A DNA stretch of 64,000 nucleotides from JAPLMW01 sp964619675 (GCA_964619675.1 CAZUEO010000004.1:1-64000); one strand, 5' to 3'. Positions 55,564 to 64,000 are shown, counted from the first letter of the stretch. Notes: generated from the sequence alone by a model not told the origin. A program made the numbers and translations.

Positions 55564-56145
55564 CTACGCCGAGACTTGTGGGAAGTTCAAGACAGCAAAC
55601 TCAGCGTGATAAATTTTGGCGGCCTGGTCATAGGCTTTTGCGGCATCTATTTCATTATCAAAAAAGCCAAGATGCTCACGAGTGCCGTTGTGAGTTATAG
55701 TAGCCCGCCATCTGCCGCCATCGCGTTTGACGCCTTTATATATGGAACTGCCTAAGCCGGGGACCTTTGCCCTGTTGGCGGCGTTCTGGGCAGGTGTGGC
55801 AAACCTTAAATTCGCCTTTCGATTGTCAAGGCCATTGCGATTTTTGTGGTCAATAATAGAGCCGGCAGGGGCCTGCAAAATTAGCCTGTGCATATTTATC
55901 GTTATGTGCCTGCCGTTTTCACGCACAGACCGCACAGCATAGAAAGTATTACGGTGCTTTTTCGCATACCAGTCGAATTTGTTCAGCTCTTCGAAATCCT
56001 GCGGGTCAACGATGGCAAATTTGTCCTGCGTAAGCGGGATTAGCCGAAATTCAAAACCATAGTTGCGTTTTCGGTAGCGCAGCAAAAAGGCGACGCCGAT
56101 GTGTTCCAAAATGTTCGGAACTTTAATGGGAAGGTTTAGGTACAT
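55564..56145 (-). CDS. HNH endonuclease with AP2 DNA-binding domain (homing-endonuclease-like)
   Basis: 193 residues. The middle carries an HNH nuclease core (ITINMHRLIL, IIDHKNRNGLDNRKANLR), followed by NAANRAKV and a C-terminal AP2/ERF-type domain (YKGVKRDGGRWRATI, LGFFDNEIDAAKAYDQAA, FAVLNFP). This pairing is characteristic of phage and intron-borne homing endonucleases. The start ATG 56145 has GGGAG upstream. It lies alone between stretches of repeats and palindromes with no intron or intein host gene visible, so it may be a free-standing mobile gene or a remnant. Confidence 0.88.
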   Translation of the reverse strand: MYLNLPIKVPNILEHIGVAFLLRYRKRNYGFEFRLIPLTQDKFAIVDPQDFEELNKFDWYAKKHRNTFYAVRSVRENGRHITINMHRLILQAPAGSIIDHKNRNGLDNRKANLRFATPAQNAANRAKVPGLGSSIYKGVKRDGGRWRATITHNGTREHLGFFDNEIDAAKAYDQAAKIYHAEFAVLNFPQVSA

Positions 56146-56158
56146 AGCTGGCTCCCGT

Positions 56159-56203
56159 AAAAAATTGAAAATTGAAAATTTGTGGAGTCCGCCTTAGGCG
56201 GAG
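56159..56203 (+). repeat. Composite repeat copy 2
   Basis: AAAAATTGAAAATTGAAAA arm, then TTTGTGGAGT and a perfect 6-bp stem TCCGCC/GGCGGA with TTA loop (56188-56202). Same architecture as 52504-52558. Confidence 0.7.
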
Positions 56204-56248
56204 TTATTTTAAATCTTAAATTCATTTCACCTTTCTACTCTCTATTCC

Positions 56249-56412
56249 CGACTTTCTATGTTGCCTTTTTCGAAAATCGACAATCGAAATTTGACCACAA
56301 TCAAAAATGAAAATGGATATTCGAAAGTCGAAAATCGAACATTACAAATAAAAGCGCTAATTTTTCAAACTCTCGACTTTCGATTCTCGACTTTTTATGT
56401 TGCCTTTTTCGA
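56249..56412 (+). repeat. Direct repeat pair CGACTTT-TATGTTGCCTTTTTCGA
   Basis: The 25-nt units at 56249-56273 and 56388-56412 differ at one base near the middle. Between them lies GAAAGTCGAAAATCGAA (about 56320), nearly the inverse of the CTCGACTTTCGATTCTCGAC just before the second unit, so the block could fold back on itself. Confidence 0.6.
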
Positions 56413-56571
56413 CTTCAAATTCTTCATTTTTCAATCTTCATTCTTCAATTTTCAATATATAAGCCCCTCCGTATTACCTGAAAAGTTGCGCGTTTTAGTA
56501 AAAAAATCGGCAAAAATTCCGGGGTCAAAATTCATAAGTCCTTGTCAGAAAAGGGACCAATTTTTTTGAGA

Positions 56572-56612
56572 TTTTCAAAACGCGCACGTTTTTTTTTGCG
56601 CGTTTTGGAAAA
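56572..56612. repeat. Large palindrome with 11-bp perfect arms
   Basis: CAAAACGCGCA (56576-56586) and TGCGCGTTTTG (56597-56607) are perfect inverse complements around a 10-nt loop CGTTTTTTTT, extended by flanking T and A runs with one bulge. A third copy of the right arm core, TTGCGCGTTTT, lies at 56486-56496. It could act as a terminator or a mobile-element end. Confidence 0.6.
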
Positions 56613-56730
56613 AAATTGAAGCCACAGAGGATATAAAAAGTATGGTTTTAGCCACCCCGATGAGATAAATCTCGCCTGCGGGCGGACATCTCACGGGGTA
56701 AACTCCGAACCGAAGGCAGCAACTGATTCC

Positions 56731-56778
56731 AATTAAAAAATGAAGATTGAAAATTTGCGGAACGCCTTTGGTGGGAAA
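56731..56778 (+). repeat. Composite repeat copy 3 (degraded)
   Basis: An AATTAAAAAATGAAGATTGA arm leads to AAATTTGCGGAACGCC and GGTGGGA. The hairpin stem is decayed to about 4 bp. Confidence 0.5.
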
Positions 56779-56992
56779 TTTTAGGGGTTCAATTTTTCAT
56801 TTTCGCAGGGGTTTCGCTGTTTTTGTATTTTCTCCCGCACTATCGCGGTTTATTTTTATCCGGCTCTTATAACCGATAACTTATCACTTGTGCACTTTTG
56901 CTCAACGTTTATTATTGGATAGACGGCAATAAAGGCCATAAAATCAAATAAAGAAATTGGCTATAACCTGCCCCAATCCTATATTTTGATTG

Positions 56993-57054
56993 CTACCAAA
57001 TTACTACCAAACGGCTACCAAATTTCTTGACAATAAAACGCTATCAGGTAAACT
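56993..57054 (+). promoter_or_regulatory. gyrA promoter with three phased upstream repeats
   Basis: CTACCAAA occurs at 56993-57000, 57004-57011 and 57015-57022, each 11 nt apart. A perfect TTGACA follows at 57027-57032, then 16 nt and TAAACT (57049-57054), giving a gyrA leader of about 65 nt. The helically phased repeats directly before the -35 look like an operator or activator site. Confidence 0.55.
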
Positions 57055-57125
57055 TAATCAATTCAGAATTGTTGTAAATTTTCAACTTTAGCGATAAATT
57101 ATAACTAATCGCCAGAAAAGGACTT

Positions 57126-59768
57126 ATGGCTGAGACACAGGAGCCAAAAAAGGCCGAACGAATAGAAGATATACGAATCCTCGAAGAGATGAAGAATTCG
57201 TATATGAATTACGCGATGAGCGTAATAGTTTCGCGTGCTTTGCCAGACGTTCGTGACGGCCTCAAGCCATCCCAAAGACGAATCCTTGTTGCGATGAATG
57301 ACCTTAATTTAGGCCCTCGCAGCAAGCACAGAAAATGCGCAAAAATCGTCGGCGATACGGGTGGCAATTATCATCCTCACGGCGACCAGGCCACCTACGG
57401 CACATTAGTCAGGCTCGGCCAGGACTGGAATATGCGGCATTGTCTCGTCGACCCGCAGGGCAATTTCGGCAGCATTGACAACGACCCGCCTGCGGCGATG
57501 AGATATACAGAGGCGAGAATGTCTGCTGAAGCGATGGAGATGCTCGATGATTTGAACCGTGATACGGTTGATTTTGTGCCGAACTATGATGAGACGCGGA
57601 CTGAGCCGACGGTTTTACCTTCAAGATTTCCCAATCTGCTTATTAACGGCTCCACGGGCATTGCGGTTGGTATGGCGACGAATCTTCCGCCTCACAATCT
57701 TGGCGAGGTCTGCCAGGCTTTGCTGCTTGTAATAAAGGACCCGAACTGCGGGTTTAAAGATATAATGAAGGTATTGCAGGGGCCGGATTTCCCGACCGGC
57801 GGGATAATCTGCGGCGTAAAGGGTATCAGGCAGGCTTATTCGACCGGCAAAGGTCATTTAACTGTCAGGGGCAAGGTCGATATTGAGGAAAACAAAAAGG
57901 GCCGCAAGGTTATCATCATTACCGAAATTCCTTATATGGTTGTGAAGACTGCGATCGTTTCAAAGATCGCTGAGCTTGTTGAGGCAGGCACCTTGCCTGA
58001 AGTTTCAGACGTCCGAGATGAGTCAGACCGCAAAGGGATGCGAATTGTTGTAGAGCTGAAAAAAGATGCTGAAGAGCAAATTGTACTTAATAAACTTTAT
58101 CAATATACTCAGCTTCAAAACACTTTCGCGATTTCAAATGTCGCACTTGTAAATAACCGGCCTGAGACGCTCAATATAAAACAACTGCTTCAACTATTTA
58201 TCGACCATCGCAAAGAGGTAATCCGCAGACGAAGCAGGTTCCTGCTAATCAGGTGCCGCAACAGGGCACATATCCTTGAAGGTTTAATCCTGGCGGTAAG
58301 CGATATTGACGAGATAATAAACCTTATTAAGAAATCGCCTGACGCACCGACCGCTAAGTTAAATCTTATGAAAAAGCCGCTAAAACTGGCAGAGTCGGCA
58401 GCATTGCGAAAATTGCTGCCTGAAGAGTTTGTAAAGCGGGCAAGCGGCCAGGAACAGTTTCTTACGGGACCGCAGGCCGATGCCATTTTAAGTATGCAGT
58501 TACAAAGGCTGACCGGCCTTGAGATTGAAAAGTTAGGGCGGGAATATGCCGCTCTTGTCGAGGAGATTGAAGGCTACGAGGCGATTTTAGCTGATGAGAA
58601 ACTTGTGCTTGATGAGATTACCGAAGACCTTTACGAGCTGAATGAAAAATACGCGGACAAACGCAGGACGGTTATCGCTGAAGAGACTGAGGATATTGAT
58701 ATTGAAGATTTAATTGCAGAAGAGCAGGTACTTGTAACTGTCAGTCACGGCGGCTATATCAAACGTATGCCGATAGACACCTACCGCAAACAAAGCCGGG
58801 GCGGCAGAGGCGTTATCGGCTCAGATACTCGCGAGGGAGACTTTATTGAGTCGCTGTTTACGGCATCGACGCATGATTATCTGCTTATATTTACGAATCG
58901 CGGCAAATGCTACTGGCTGAAGGTCTATAACGTTCCGCAACTTTCTCGGCAGAGCAGGGGCAGAAGCATCGCAAACCTGCTGAATTTAGGCGACCAGAAA
59001 ATCACCTCAATCATAAACGTCGATAAATTCGACGAGCGAAATCTCGTGATGGCGACACGGAGTGGAACTATCAAGAAATCGGCGCTTGGCCTTTATGCGA
59101 ATCCGCGAGCCAGCGGAATCATCGCGATAAAAATTGAGCCAAGCGACGACCTTATAGGCGTAGCATTAACAAGCGGCAAAAACCATATCATTTTAGGCAC
59201 AAAAGACGGTATGGCTATCCGATTCGACGAATCACTGGCAAGACCTATGGGCAGGACGGCAAGAGGCGTAAGAGGAATCAAGCTTCGCAAGGGCGATGCT
59301 GTTGTGGATATGGTAATTGCAGAAGAGCTCGTCGCGGCGAAAGCCGCAGCCGCAGCAGGACAGGCGACACTGCTGACAGTCTGCGAAAACGGCTTTGGCA
59401 AAAGGACAACGCTTGAAGATTACCGACCGCAGGGCAGAGGAGGAATCGGACTGATTAATATGAAAACTTCGCAGCGCAACGGCAGCGTCGTTGCACTTAA
59501 AGCGGTAAAAGACGAAGATGATATTATGGTTATGACGGCAAATGGAATTATTATCCGCACCGGTCTTGAAGGAATACGCGAAATCGGCAGAAATACGCAG
59601 GGTGTAAGACTCATAAAACTCGAAGAAAACGATAAAGTCGTAGCAGTCGAACGAGTTGTTAAAGAAGAAAAAGAAGAGGCGGATGAACCGCAAAGCGAGT
59701 TGCAGGAACAACCACAGCCACAAGAGAAGGCTGTTGAAGAACCGCCAGTTCAGGATGAGCAGCAGTAA
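57126..59768 (+). CDS. gyrA: DNA gyrase subunit A
   Basis: 880 residues. SYMNYAMSVIVSRALPDVRDGLKPSQRR opens the breakage-reunion domain (a 5Y-CAP region), with catalytic Tyr127 in AMRYTEAR. In the quinolone-determining stretch YHPHGDQATYG the residues aligned to E. coli Ser83 and Asp87 are Gln88 and Gly92. The C-terminal beta-pinwheel begins near residue 535 with SRGGRGVIG, a variant of the GyrA box QRRGGKG, supporting gyrase over topoisomerase IV. The last ~35 residues are an acidic Glu/Pro/Gln tail. AAGGA precedes the ATG. Introduces negative supercoils with GyrB, which is not in this window. Confidence 0.94.
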   Translation: MAETQEPKKAERIEDIRILEEMKNSYMNYAMSVIVSRALPDVRDGLKPSQRRILVAMNDLNLGPRSKHRKCAKIVGDTGGNYHPHGDQATYGTLVRLGQDWNMRHCLVDPQGNFGSIDNDPPAAMRYTEARMSAEAMEMLDDLNRDTVDFVPNYDETRTEPTVLPSRFPNLLINGSTGIAVGMATNLPPHNLGEVCQALLLVIKDPNCGFKDIMKVLQGPDFPTGGIICGVKGIRQAYSTGKGHLTVRGKVDIEENKKGRKVIIITEIPYMVVKTAIVSKIAELVEAGTLPEVSDVRDESDRKGMRIVVELKKDAEEQIVLNKLYQYTQLQNTFAISNVALVNNRPETLNIKQLLQLFIDHRKEVIRRRSRFLLIRCRNRAHILEGLILAVSDIDEIINLIKKSPDAPTAKLNLMKKPLKLAESAALRKLLPEEFVKRASGQEQFLTGPQADAILSMQLQRLTGLEIEKLGREYAALVEEIEGYEAILADEKLVLDEITEDLYELNEKYADKRRTVIAEETEDIDIEDLIAEEQVLVTVSHGGYIKRMPIDTYRKQSRGGRGVIGSDTREGDFIESLFTASTHDYLLIFTNRGKCYWLKVYNVPQLSRQSRGRSIANLLNLGDQKITSIINVDKFDERNLVMATRSGTIKKSALGLYANPRASGIIAIKIEPSDDLIGVALTSGKNHIILGTKDGMAIRFDESLARPMGRTARGVRGIKLRKGDAVVDMVIAEELVAAKAAAAAGQATLLTVCENGFGKRTTLEDYRPQGRGGIGLINMKTSQRNGSVVALKAVKDEDDIMVMTANGIIIRTGLEGIREIGRNTQGVRLIKLEENDKVVAVERVVKEEKEEADEPQSELQEQPQPQEKAVEEPPVQDEQQ

Positions 59769-59771
59769 TAA

Positions 59772-60743
59772 ATGCCTTCGGTCAAAAAACAAGAGGTAAA
59801 ACCAATATATGTCATTGCCGGCAAGGATGAATTTCTTGTAGCAGGGCAGGCGACAAGTCTTATTGCACAGTTTCTAAAACCGGAAGAGCTTGCGATGTGT
59901 CTGTGGCGAGCGGAGGCCGATAAGGCGGCTGCGGCAGAGGTATTTGATGAGCTTAGAACTTTGCCATTTCTTGCTGAGCGGCGAGTTGTTGTTTTGACGG
60001 ATGCCGATGATTTTGTAAGCAATAATCGCCAGCTTCTGGAAAAGTATTTTGAAAATCCCGCTTCAAGCGGCGTTCTTGTTCTTGCAGTAAAAAAGTGGCA
60101 GTCAAATACACGGCTTGCAAAATTGTTGCCGAAGGTCGGGCAATTGATTCAAATTGGCGAGCTGAAATCGAACGCTCTTATTTCTTATATACGCAATTAT
60201 GCAAGCCGGCAGCACAACAAGAATCTTTCCTATAACGCCGCACAAATGCTGGTTGAATTTGCAGGCGATGAGCCCGGCGTTCTGTGCAGTGAAATAGATA
60301 AACTTGCCGCCTATACAAATACCGCAAAAGCCGTAACTGAAAAAGACATCGCGGCGGTTGTCGGGCATAACCGGATTTTCGGAGCATTTGAGGTAATAGA
60401 TTCAATGACAGCGGGTGCGACGGGCAAAGCGCTTGAAAAATTGCGGTTGATGTTTGGCGCCGATAAGGGTGCCGAATATACGACTGTCGGGGCGTTTGCG
60501 TGGCATTTTCGCAGGATGTTCTCGGCTAGCGCGATGCTGGCGAAAGGACAATCGCCCGAGGTGATAGCAAAGAAATTTCGCATCTGGAACAGCGATGAAT
60601 TTTTCAGGACGCTGAAAAAGATGCCGCTGGAGAAAATCGGCGGCTGTTTAAAACAGCTTGCCGAGATTGATTATGATATCAAGACCGGCAGGGCTACCGC
60701 TGAAACGGCAATTGAAGCAATGGTAGTTCAGCTTTGCGGATGA
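59772..60743 (+). CDS. holA: DNA polymerase III delta subunit
   Basis: 323 residues starting 3 nt after the gyrA stop. The N-terminal PIYVIAGKDEFLVAGQA and LRTLPFLAERRVVVL, the middle EFAGDEPGVLCSEIDKLAAY and the C-terminal helical collar (EYTTVGAFAWHFRRMF) match the HolA clamp-loader family. Loads the sliding clamp during replication. Co-transcription with gyrA is likely. Confidence 0.9.
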   Translation: MPSVKKQEVKPIYVIAGKDEFLVAGQATSLIAQFLKPEELAMCLWRAEADKAAAAEVFDELRTLPFLAERRVVVLTDADDFVSNNRQLLEKYFENPASSGVLVLAVKKWQSNTRLAKLLPKVGQLIQIGELKSNALISYIRNYASRQHNKNLSYNAAQMLVEFAGDEPGVLCSEIDKLAAYTNTAKAVTEKDIAAVVGHNRIFGAFEVIDSMTAGATGKALEKLRLMFGADKGAEYTTVGAFAWHFRRMFSASAMLAKGQSPEVIAKKFRIWNSDEFFRTLKKMPLEKIGGCLKQLAEIDYDIKTGRATAETAIEAMVVQLCG

Positions 60744-60747
60744 TAAT

Positions 60748-63700
60748 CTACTTTATAATTACTTCAATTGTTTGTCCTGCCTTTATGTCAACTTCCGTTT
60801 GGCCTGATAAAAATGGTTTCTGCATCTTAGAAATTGCGCGGTCATCGTGCTGAAAAAGCTCATATTCGAGGCGGTATCTTCCTGTGGGCAGATTAAGATT
60901 TGGTTTGGAAAAAGGAGTTTTTTTAAGATATTCCTGCGGCACCTGAAGAAAAATAAAATGTTTTTTAATCTGGGTGTTGAAGGTTGTAATAGTGTAAGGT
61001 TCTTGTGTGTCAAGGTTAATAGCTTTACAAATCAGGTGAGCCCAGGATTTTGTTATTAATTTTTTAGCGGCGTCATCAAATATAAATTTCAAGACAGCGC
61101 TTTTTTCAAGAGCTATTTCTATTGAAACAGATTTGTCAGCTTCTATTTGAATATTATCTTTACTGAAGGTTAGAAAGCCGTCCTTAGCTGCCATGAAAGT
61201 ATATTTTGCAGGGGGCAATTTATCGTATTCAATTATGCCGTTGGCATCGGTTCTGTTTGTGTTTGGCGTCGCATTTACGTCCCGCTGCCGCGGTAGGCCG
61301 AAGAAATGCATCTCAAGGTCATTGGTCAGGCCACAGGCAGCGCCATCAAGCGGCTTTTTTGACTCTGCATCGATGACAGTTACCTGCAATTTTGCTGTTG
61401 GGTTTATGAATTTAATGTTGTTTGGCTGTTGTGAATTATCAATTTCAAAGGATTCAGATATTACCCGGAGTCCTTTGCCGATTAGTGTGAGATAGTATCT
61501 GCCGGGCTTGAGGTTTGAAAAGGTAAAGCTGCCATTTGGGTTGAGCATAGGTTGTAGATTTATATAATCCCAGTTTATCTTGTAAGTATAATTTTCATCA
61601 TCGGCTATAGATTTAGGGTTCCATCTTCTTGCCATAAGCCTGAGATTTTTTTCGCCTATAAATTCAGGAGGAATTTTTCCGCTTATCGCTATCGAGCCAA
61701 AGTCGATATTTAAAGTCGTATCGGAATTGACGTCAATCTGCTGATTGTCCCGAAGCTCATCTTCAGGATTGTATGTGCGAGAAGAAAAAGTTGAAGAGAC
61801 TTGCGGTTTCCTATAGTGTGTACTAACGTTATATTTACCTTTAGCCAGGCCAGTTATTTTGAAGAAACCATTGCTGTTGCTTGTATCAGATTTTGAATAA
61901 TCCGAACCGCGGAAGAATACGTTCGCGTTGCTTAACGGCGTTTGTCCAATACAGACCTGTCCTGTAACTGTAAAGCCTTGTTCGTTGCCGAAGTCGAGGT
62001 TGATTTTTTGGCCTGGCGATAAAATAACTTTTTTTGAGGCTGTTGTATGGCTGGAACGGTTTATAATCGGCGACATTGTATAAATACTAAGATTTCCTGC
62101 CGGCAGGTCTGACAGACAATAATTGCCATCTGCATTTGTGACAGTGCTTTTTTCAATAAAGCCCATTTGGTGAGAATGCAAATCATATCGGCTGTTCAGG
62201 TCGCAACTTATCTTTATACCTGCAGCCGGTTTACCATCCTTATATATTGTTCCAAAAACCTCGGCGCTTTTTTCAAGGACAATTTCATAGAGTTCTTCCT
62301 TATCATCCGGCAGAATCAGGTCTGCATCGATATAAGGAGCAAAACCAGAGGCGGTAATATAGATACCCCGTTTGCCGCTGCCTATTGTGTCGAAAGCAAA
62401 TCTGCCGTTTGAATCGGTCATTGTCGTGTCTTTGTCGTCCCAGTGTTCGCCATACATTTGGAGTCTGTTTGTTTCCGAAAACCATCTTACTGAAGCACCG
62501 ACAACAGGTTCGTTCTGTTCATTTACTACCGAGCCTTCGATTGCAGCGGGAGGCATCAGTTTAAAGATGATTCGATTAGGTTCATTTGAGGTTGGCAAAA
62601 CTTCTACGGGATCGATGGTCAGCAGGTCGTAACCCTGTGCATAAACGGTTACGATATAACCTGCGCCAATCGGGAGAGTTTCTGAGCCGGTATCAAAAAA
62701 ACCATTAGAATCATTGAAATCATGCCCTTCTCTGCTCCATGTGGCGGAATATCCGCTGCCACGTTTTTGACTTTTACTGCTAGAGCCCAGTTTTACATTG
62801 AACTTTGAAACTGCTTTTCCAGTGGCATTGTCGATTACCTGCCCGTAAATTCTGCCTGCCTGCTGGACTTCGATTATATGTTCGTCTTTTCCGATTTCAA
62901 TTTCAGGCATTATATTCGGCACAGTTTGTGACCTGATCTGAAGGACGACCTTGCCGGAAGACGGCGCGTTTTCAATGGTGAATTTACCCTCGGCGTCAGT
63001 AATAATCCGGTCTTTATAATCACTAATATTGCTGACACCTTTAATTTCTCTTATAATTACGTTAACACCAGAAACAGGATTACCCTGACTGTTAACGACT
63101 TTGCCGTGAAGAGGTTTAGGGTTTTCAAACCTGATATTTATCTGTTTTTCAGATTCCCGGGCATCGATATTAAACGTTTCTACATAAGGCGGATACTGTG
63201 GATGAACGGCCCAGAGGACAAGCTGGCCATTATCGATATCGATGTTTTGTAATTCGTAAAAACCATTAGCGTCAGATGTTGCTTCTATATGATTCCACAT
63301 AGAACGGGATTCTGTATTTCCGACGACAGCGCCTTGTAACGGATTTCCATAAGGGTCTGTAACCCGGCCAAAAACTATAATGCCTACTTTTAATACTATG
63401 TCCAGTTTGGCGGTTTGGCCTGTAGCAGACGGCGGAAAATTAATTGTTACTGCAGAGAAGCTATCTGCTTTTACTGCCAGTGAATACTGTCCGAAATCGG
63501 GGTCAAGGCCGTCGATTTCGTAAAAGCCATTCGCATCTGTTTTCGTATCCTGATTTCTGAGCTGAAAAACTTCTACTTTTGCATTCGCGACGGGACTATC
63601 GTTTTCATCTTTTATGAAACCGGCCACTTTGCTTGAAGGCATAAGCTCGATTTTTGTATCGATGATTTTACCCGCCACCGGCATAATGCTTATTTTTTGA

Positions 63701-63975
63701 GAAGCAAAGTTTTTCGCGATGATATAAATAGATTGTTTATGTTGAATGTCAAGGCCGGTAATCATAAAAAAGCCATTTGCATCGGTTGTGGTTCTTTTGG
63801 TGCCTCTGCGGGTTCTATAAATTATTTCCACATCCTGCAGCGGTTTTCCGGAAAGCTTTTCAATTACATAACCGCTAATGCCTGTCTGACTGCTGTTCTT
63901 AAGATAGTCTTCTGCAAATGCAGATGAGAGAGACAGCAAGCACAAACAAATCAGACAAATCCTCAGTTCTTTCAT
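60748..63975 (-). CDS. Large secreted protein of repeated carboxypeptidase-regulatory-like domains
   Basis: 1075 residues. A signal peptide (ending SSAFAED) is followed by about nine repeats of a beta-sandwich module, each opening with patterns such as GxVxDxxGxPLxxAxV and containing DANGFYEIxGL. Strand-rich segments without repeat signature fill about residues 740-870 and 990-1075. AGGAG is five nt before the ATG (start 63973-63975). No catalytic domain is recognisable. Related modules also occur in the metallophosphoesterase at 1-3794. Probably a surface or periplasmic binding/structural protein; convergent with holA, 4 nt apart. Confidence 0.82.
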   Translation of the reverse strand: MKELRICLICLCLLSLSSAFAEDYLKNSSQTGISGYVIEKLSGKPLQDVEIIYRTRRGTKRTTTDANGFFMITGLDIQHKQSIYIIAKNFASQKISIMPVAGKIIDTKIELMPSSKVAGFIKDENDSPVANAKVEVFQLRNQDTKTDANGFYEIDGLDPDFGQYSLAVKADSFSAVTINFPPSATGQTAKLDIVLKVGIIVFGRVTDPYGNPLQGAVVGNTESRSMWNHIEATSDANGFYELQNIDIDNGQLVLWAVHPQYPPYVETFNIDARESEKQINIRFENPKPLHGKVVNSQGNPVSGVNVIIREIKGVSNISDYKDRIITDAEGKFTIENAPSSGKVVLQIRSQTVPNIMPEIEIGKDEHIIEVQQAGRIYGQVIDNATGKAVSKFNVKLGSSSKSQKRGSGYSATWSREGHDFNDSNGFFDTGSETLPIGAGYIVTVYAQGYDLLTIDPVEVLPTSNEPNRIIFKLMPPAAIEGSVVNEQNEPVVGASVRWFSETNRLQMYGEHWDDKDTTMTDSNGRFAFDTIGSGKRGIYITASGFAPYIDADLILPDDKEELYEIVLEKSAEVFGTIYKDGKPAAGIKISCDLNSRYDLHSHQMGFIEKSTVTNADGNYCLSDLPAGNLSIYTMSPIINRSSHTTASKKVILSPGQKINLDFGNEQGFTVTGQVCIGQTPLSNANVFFRGSDYSKSDTSNSNGFFKITGLAKGKYNVSTHYRKPQVSSTFSSRTYNPEDELRDNQQIDVNSDTTLNIDFGSIAISGKIPPEFIGEKNLRLMARRWNPKSIADDENYTYKINWDYINLQPMLNPNGSFTFSNLKPGRYYLTLIGKGLRVISESFEIDNSQQPNNIKFINPTAKLQVTVIDAESKKPLDGAACGLTNDLEMHFFGLPRQRDVNATPNTNRTDANGIIEYDKLPPAKYTFMAAKDGFLTFSKDNIQIEADKSVSIEIALEKSAVLKFIFDDAAKKLITKSWAHLICKAINLDTQEPYTITTFNTQIKKHFIFLQVPQEYLKKTPFSKPNLNLPTGRYRLEYELFQHDDRAISKMQKPFLSGQTEVDIKAGQTIEVIIK

Positions 63976-64000
63976 ATAAGTTCTCCTAAAAAAGTAACTT

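Larger units (their letters stand above)
56146..57125. repeat. Repeat- and palindrome-rich intergenic region before gyrA
   Basis: No credible gene in 980 nt; the one plus-strand frame over 60 codons (56258-56569) is made of repeats. Contents in order: composite repeat copy 2 (56159-56203), a direct repeat pair (56249-56273, 56388-56412) with intervening GAAAGTCGAAAATCGAA inverted against it, AATTTTCAAT-type repeats (about 56420-56458), a large palindrome (56572-56612), a CCCCGATGAG...CGGGGTAAAC element (56656-56702), composite repeat copy 3 (56731-56778) and the gyrA promoter area (56993-57054). Confidence 0.6.

Noticed and set aside
56258..56569. 103-aa plus-strand ORF
   Set aside because: Composed of the TCGAAA/TTTCGA and AATTTTCAAT repeats; low-complexity product, no ribosome binding site.
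56993..57022. CRISPR array or plasmid-type iterons
   Set aside because: Only three 8-nt units at 11-nt spacing, no spacers of CRISPR size and no Cas or Rep gene.

Overview
The window looks like chromosome from an environmental Planctomycetota genome, most likely class Phycisphaerae (Sedimentisphaerales-like). The pointers are very large secreted proteins (parallel beta-helix, GLUG, carboxypeptidase-regulatory repeats), a recurring C-terminal dockerin-like 'F-x-D-F-x-x-x-A-x-x-W-L ... D-x-D-D-D-x-D' module, and dispersed AT-rich intergenic repeats. This taxonomic call is inference from gene style; no rRNA is present.

Layout. (1) 1-3794 (-): the 5' end of a large secreted metallophosphoesterase gene that runs off the left edge and carries an apparent 1-nt frameshift in its signal peptide. 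It sits behind a near-consensus promoter and a ~237-nt leader. (2) 4154-10689 (-): a tightly coupled four-gene AmmeMemoRadiSam operon: radical SAM enzyme, 60-aa Tat-signal peptide, Memo-AMMECR1 lipoprotein, and a 1271-aa membrane protein joining a degenerate spermidine-synthase-like domain, an FMN-binding domain and a NosR/NapH-type Fe-S domain. I consider this the most interesting system in the window. (3) 10838-14881 (+): a divergent polyamine pair (deoxyhypusine-synthase-like enzyme, ornithine/lysine decarboxylase), then kduI and kduD for unsaturated uronate catabolism. These meet, with no gap, a CUT2 (Rbs-type) sugar ABC transporter on the other strand (14882-18466). (4) 18665-20002 (+): an MFS exporter. 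(5) 20086-27053 (-): a seven-gene operon of ECF sigma factor, small membrane protein, Spy/CpxP-like membrane protein, TolC-like lipoprotein, HlyD/MacA adaptor, MacB-type ATPase and permease. (6) 27242-36123: a housekeeping block with tRNA-Arg(CCU), rpmH (short gene, minus strand), tRNA-Arg(CCG), trpS, scpA, trxA, aspS, a haem-motif sensor kinase, priA and tRNA-Pro(CGG). (7) 36115-39352 (-): fused aroDE, a free-standing LeuA-type regulatory domain, and a GDP-mannose 3,5-epimerase-like protein. (8) 39690-49325 (+): two giant paralogous secreted beta-helix/glycosidase-like proteins with nearly identical ends. (9) 49392-52160 (+): ribF, a membrane-anchored unknown, nrnA. (10) 52161-57125: accessory or decaying DNA with a GLUG-repeat secreted protein, an HNH-AP2 homing-endonuclease-like gene, and many short repeats and palindromes. 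(11) 57126-63975: gyrA, holA, and a convergent secreted carboxypeptidase-regulatory-repeat protein.

How it fits together. The secreted beta-helix, GLUG and metallophosphoesterase proteins, with KduI/KduD and the CUT2 importer, fit a polysaccharide- (probably uronate-) degrading lifestyle. The AmmeMemoRadiSam operon looks like a cytoplasm-to-envelope redox pathway whose product is unknown. The sigma-led efflux operon appears self-regulated. Translation, replication and cofactor genes fill the rest.
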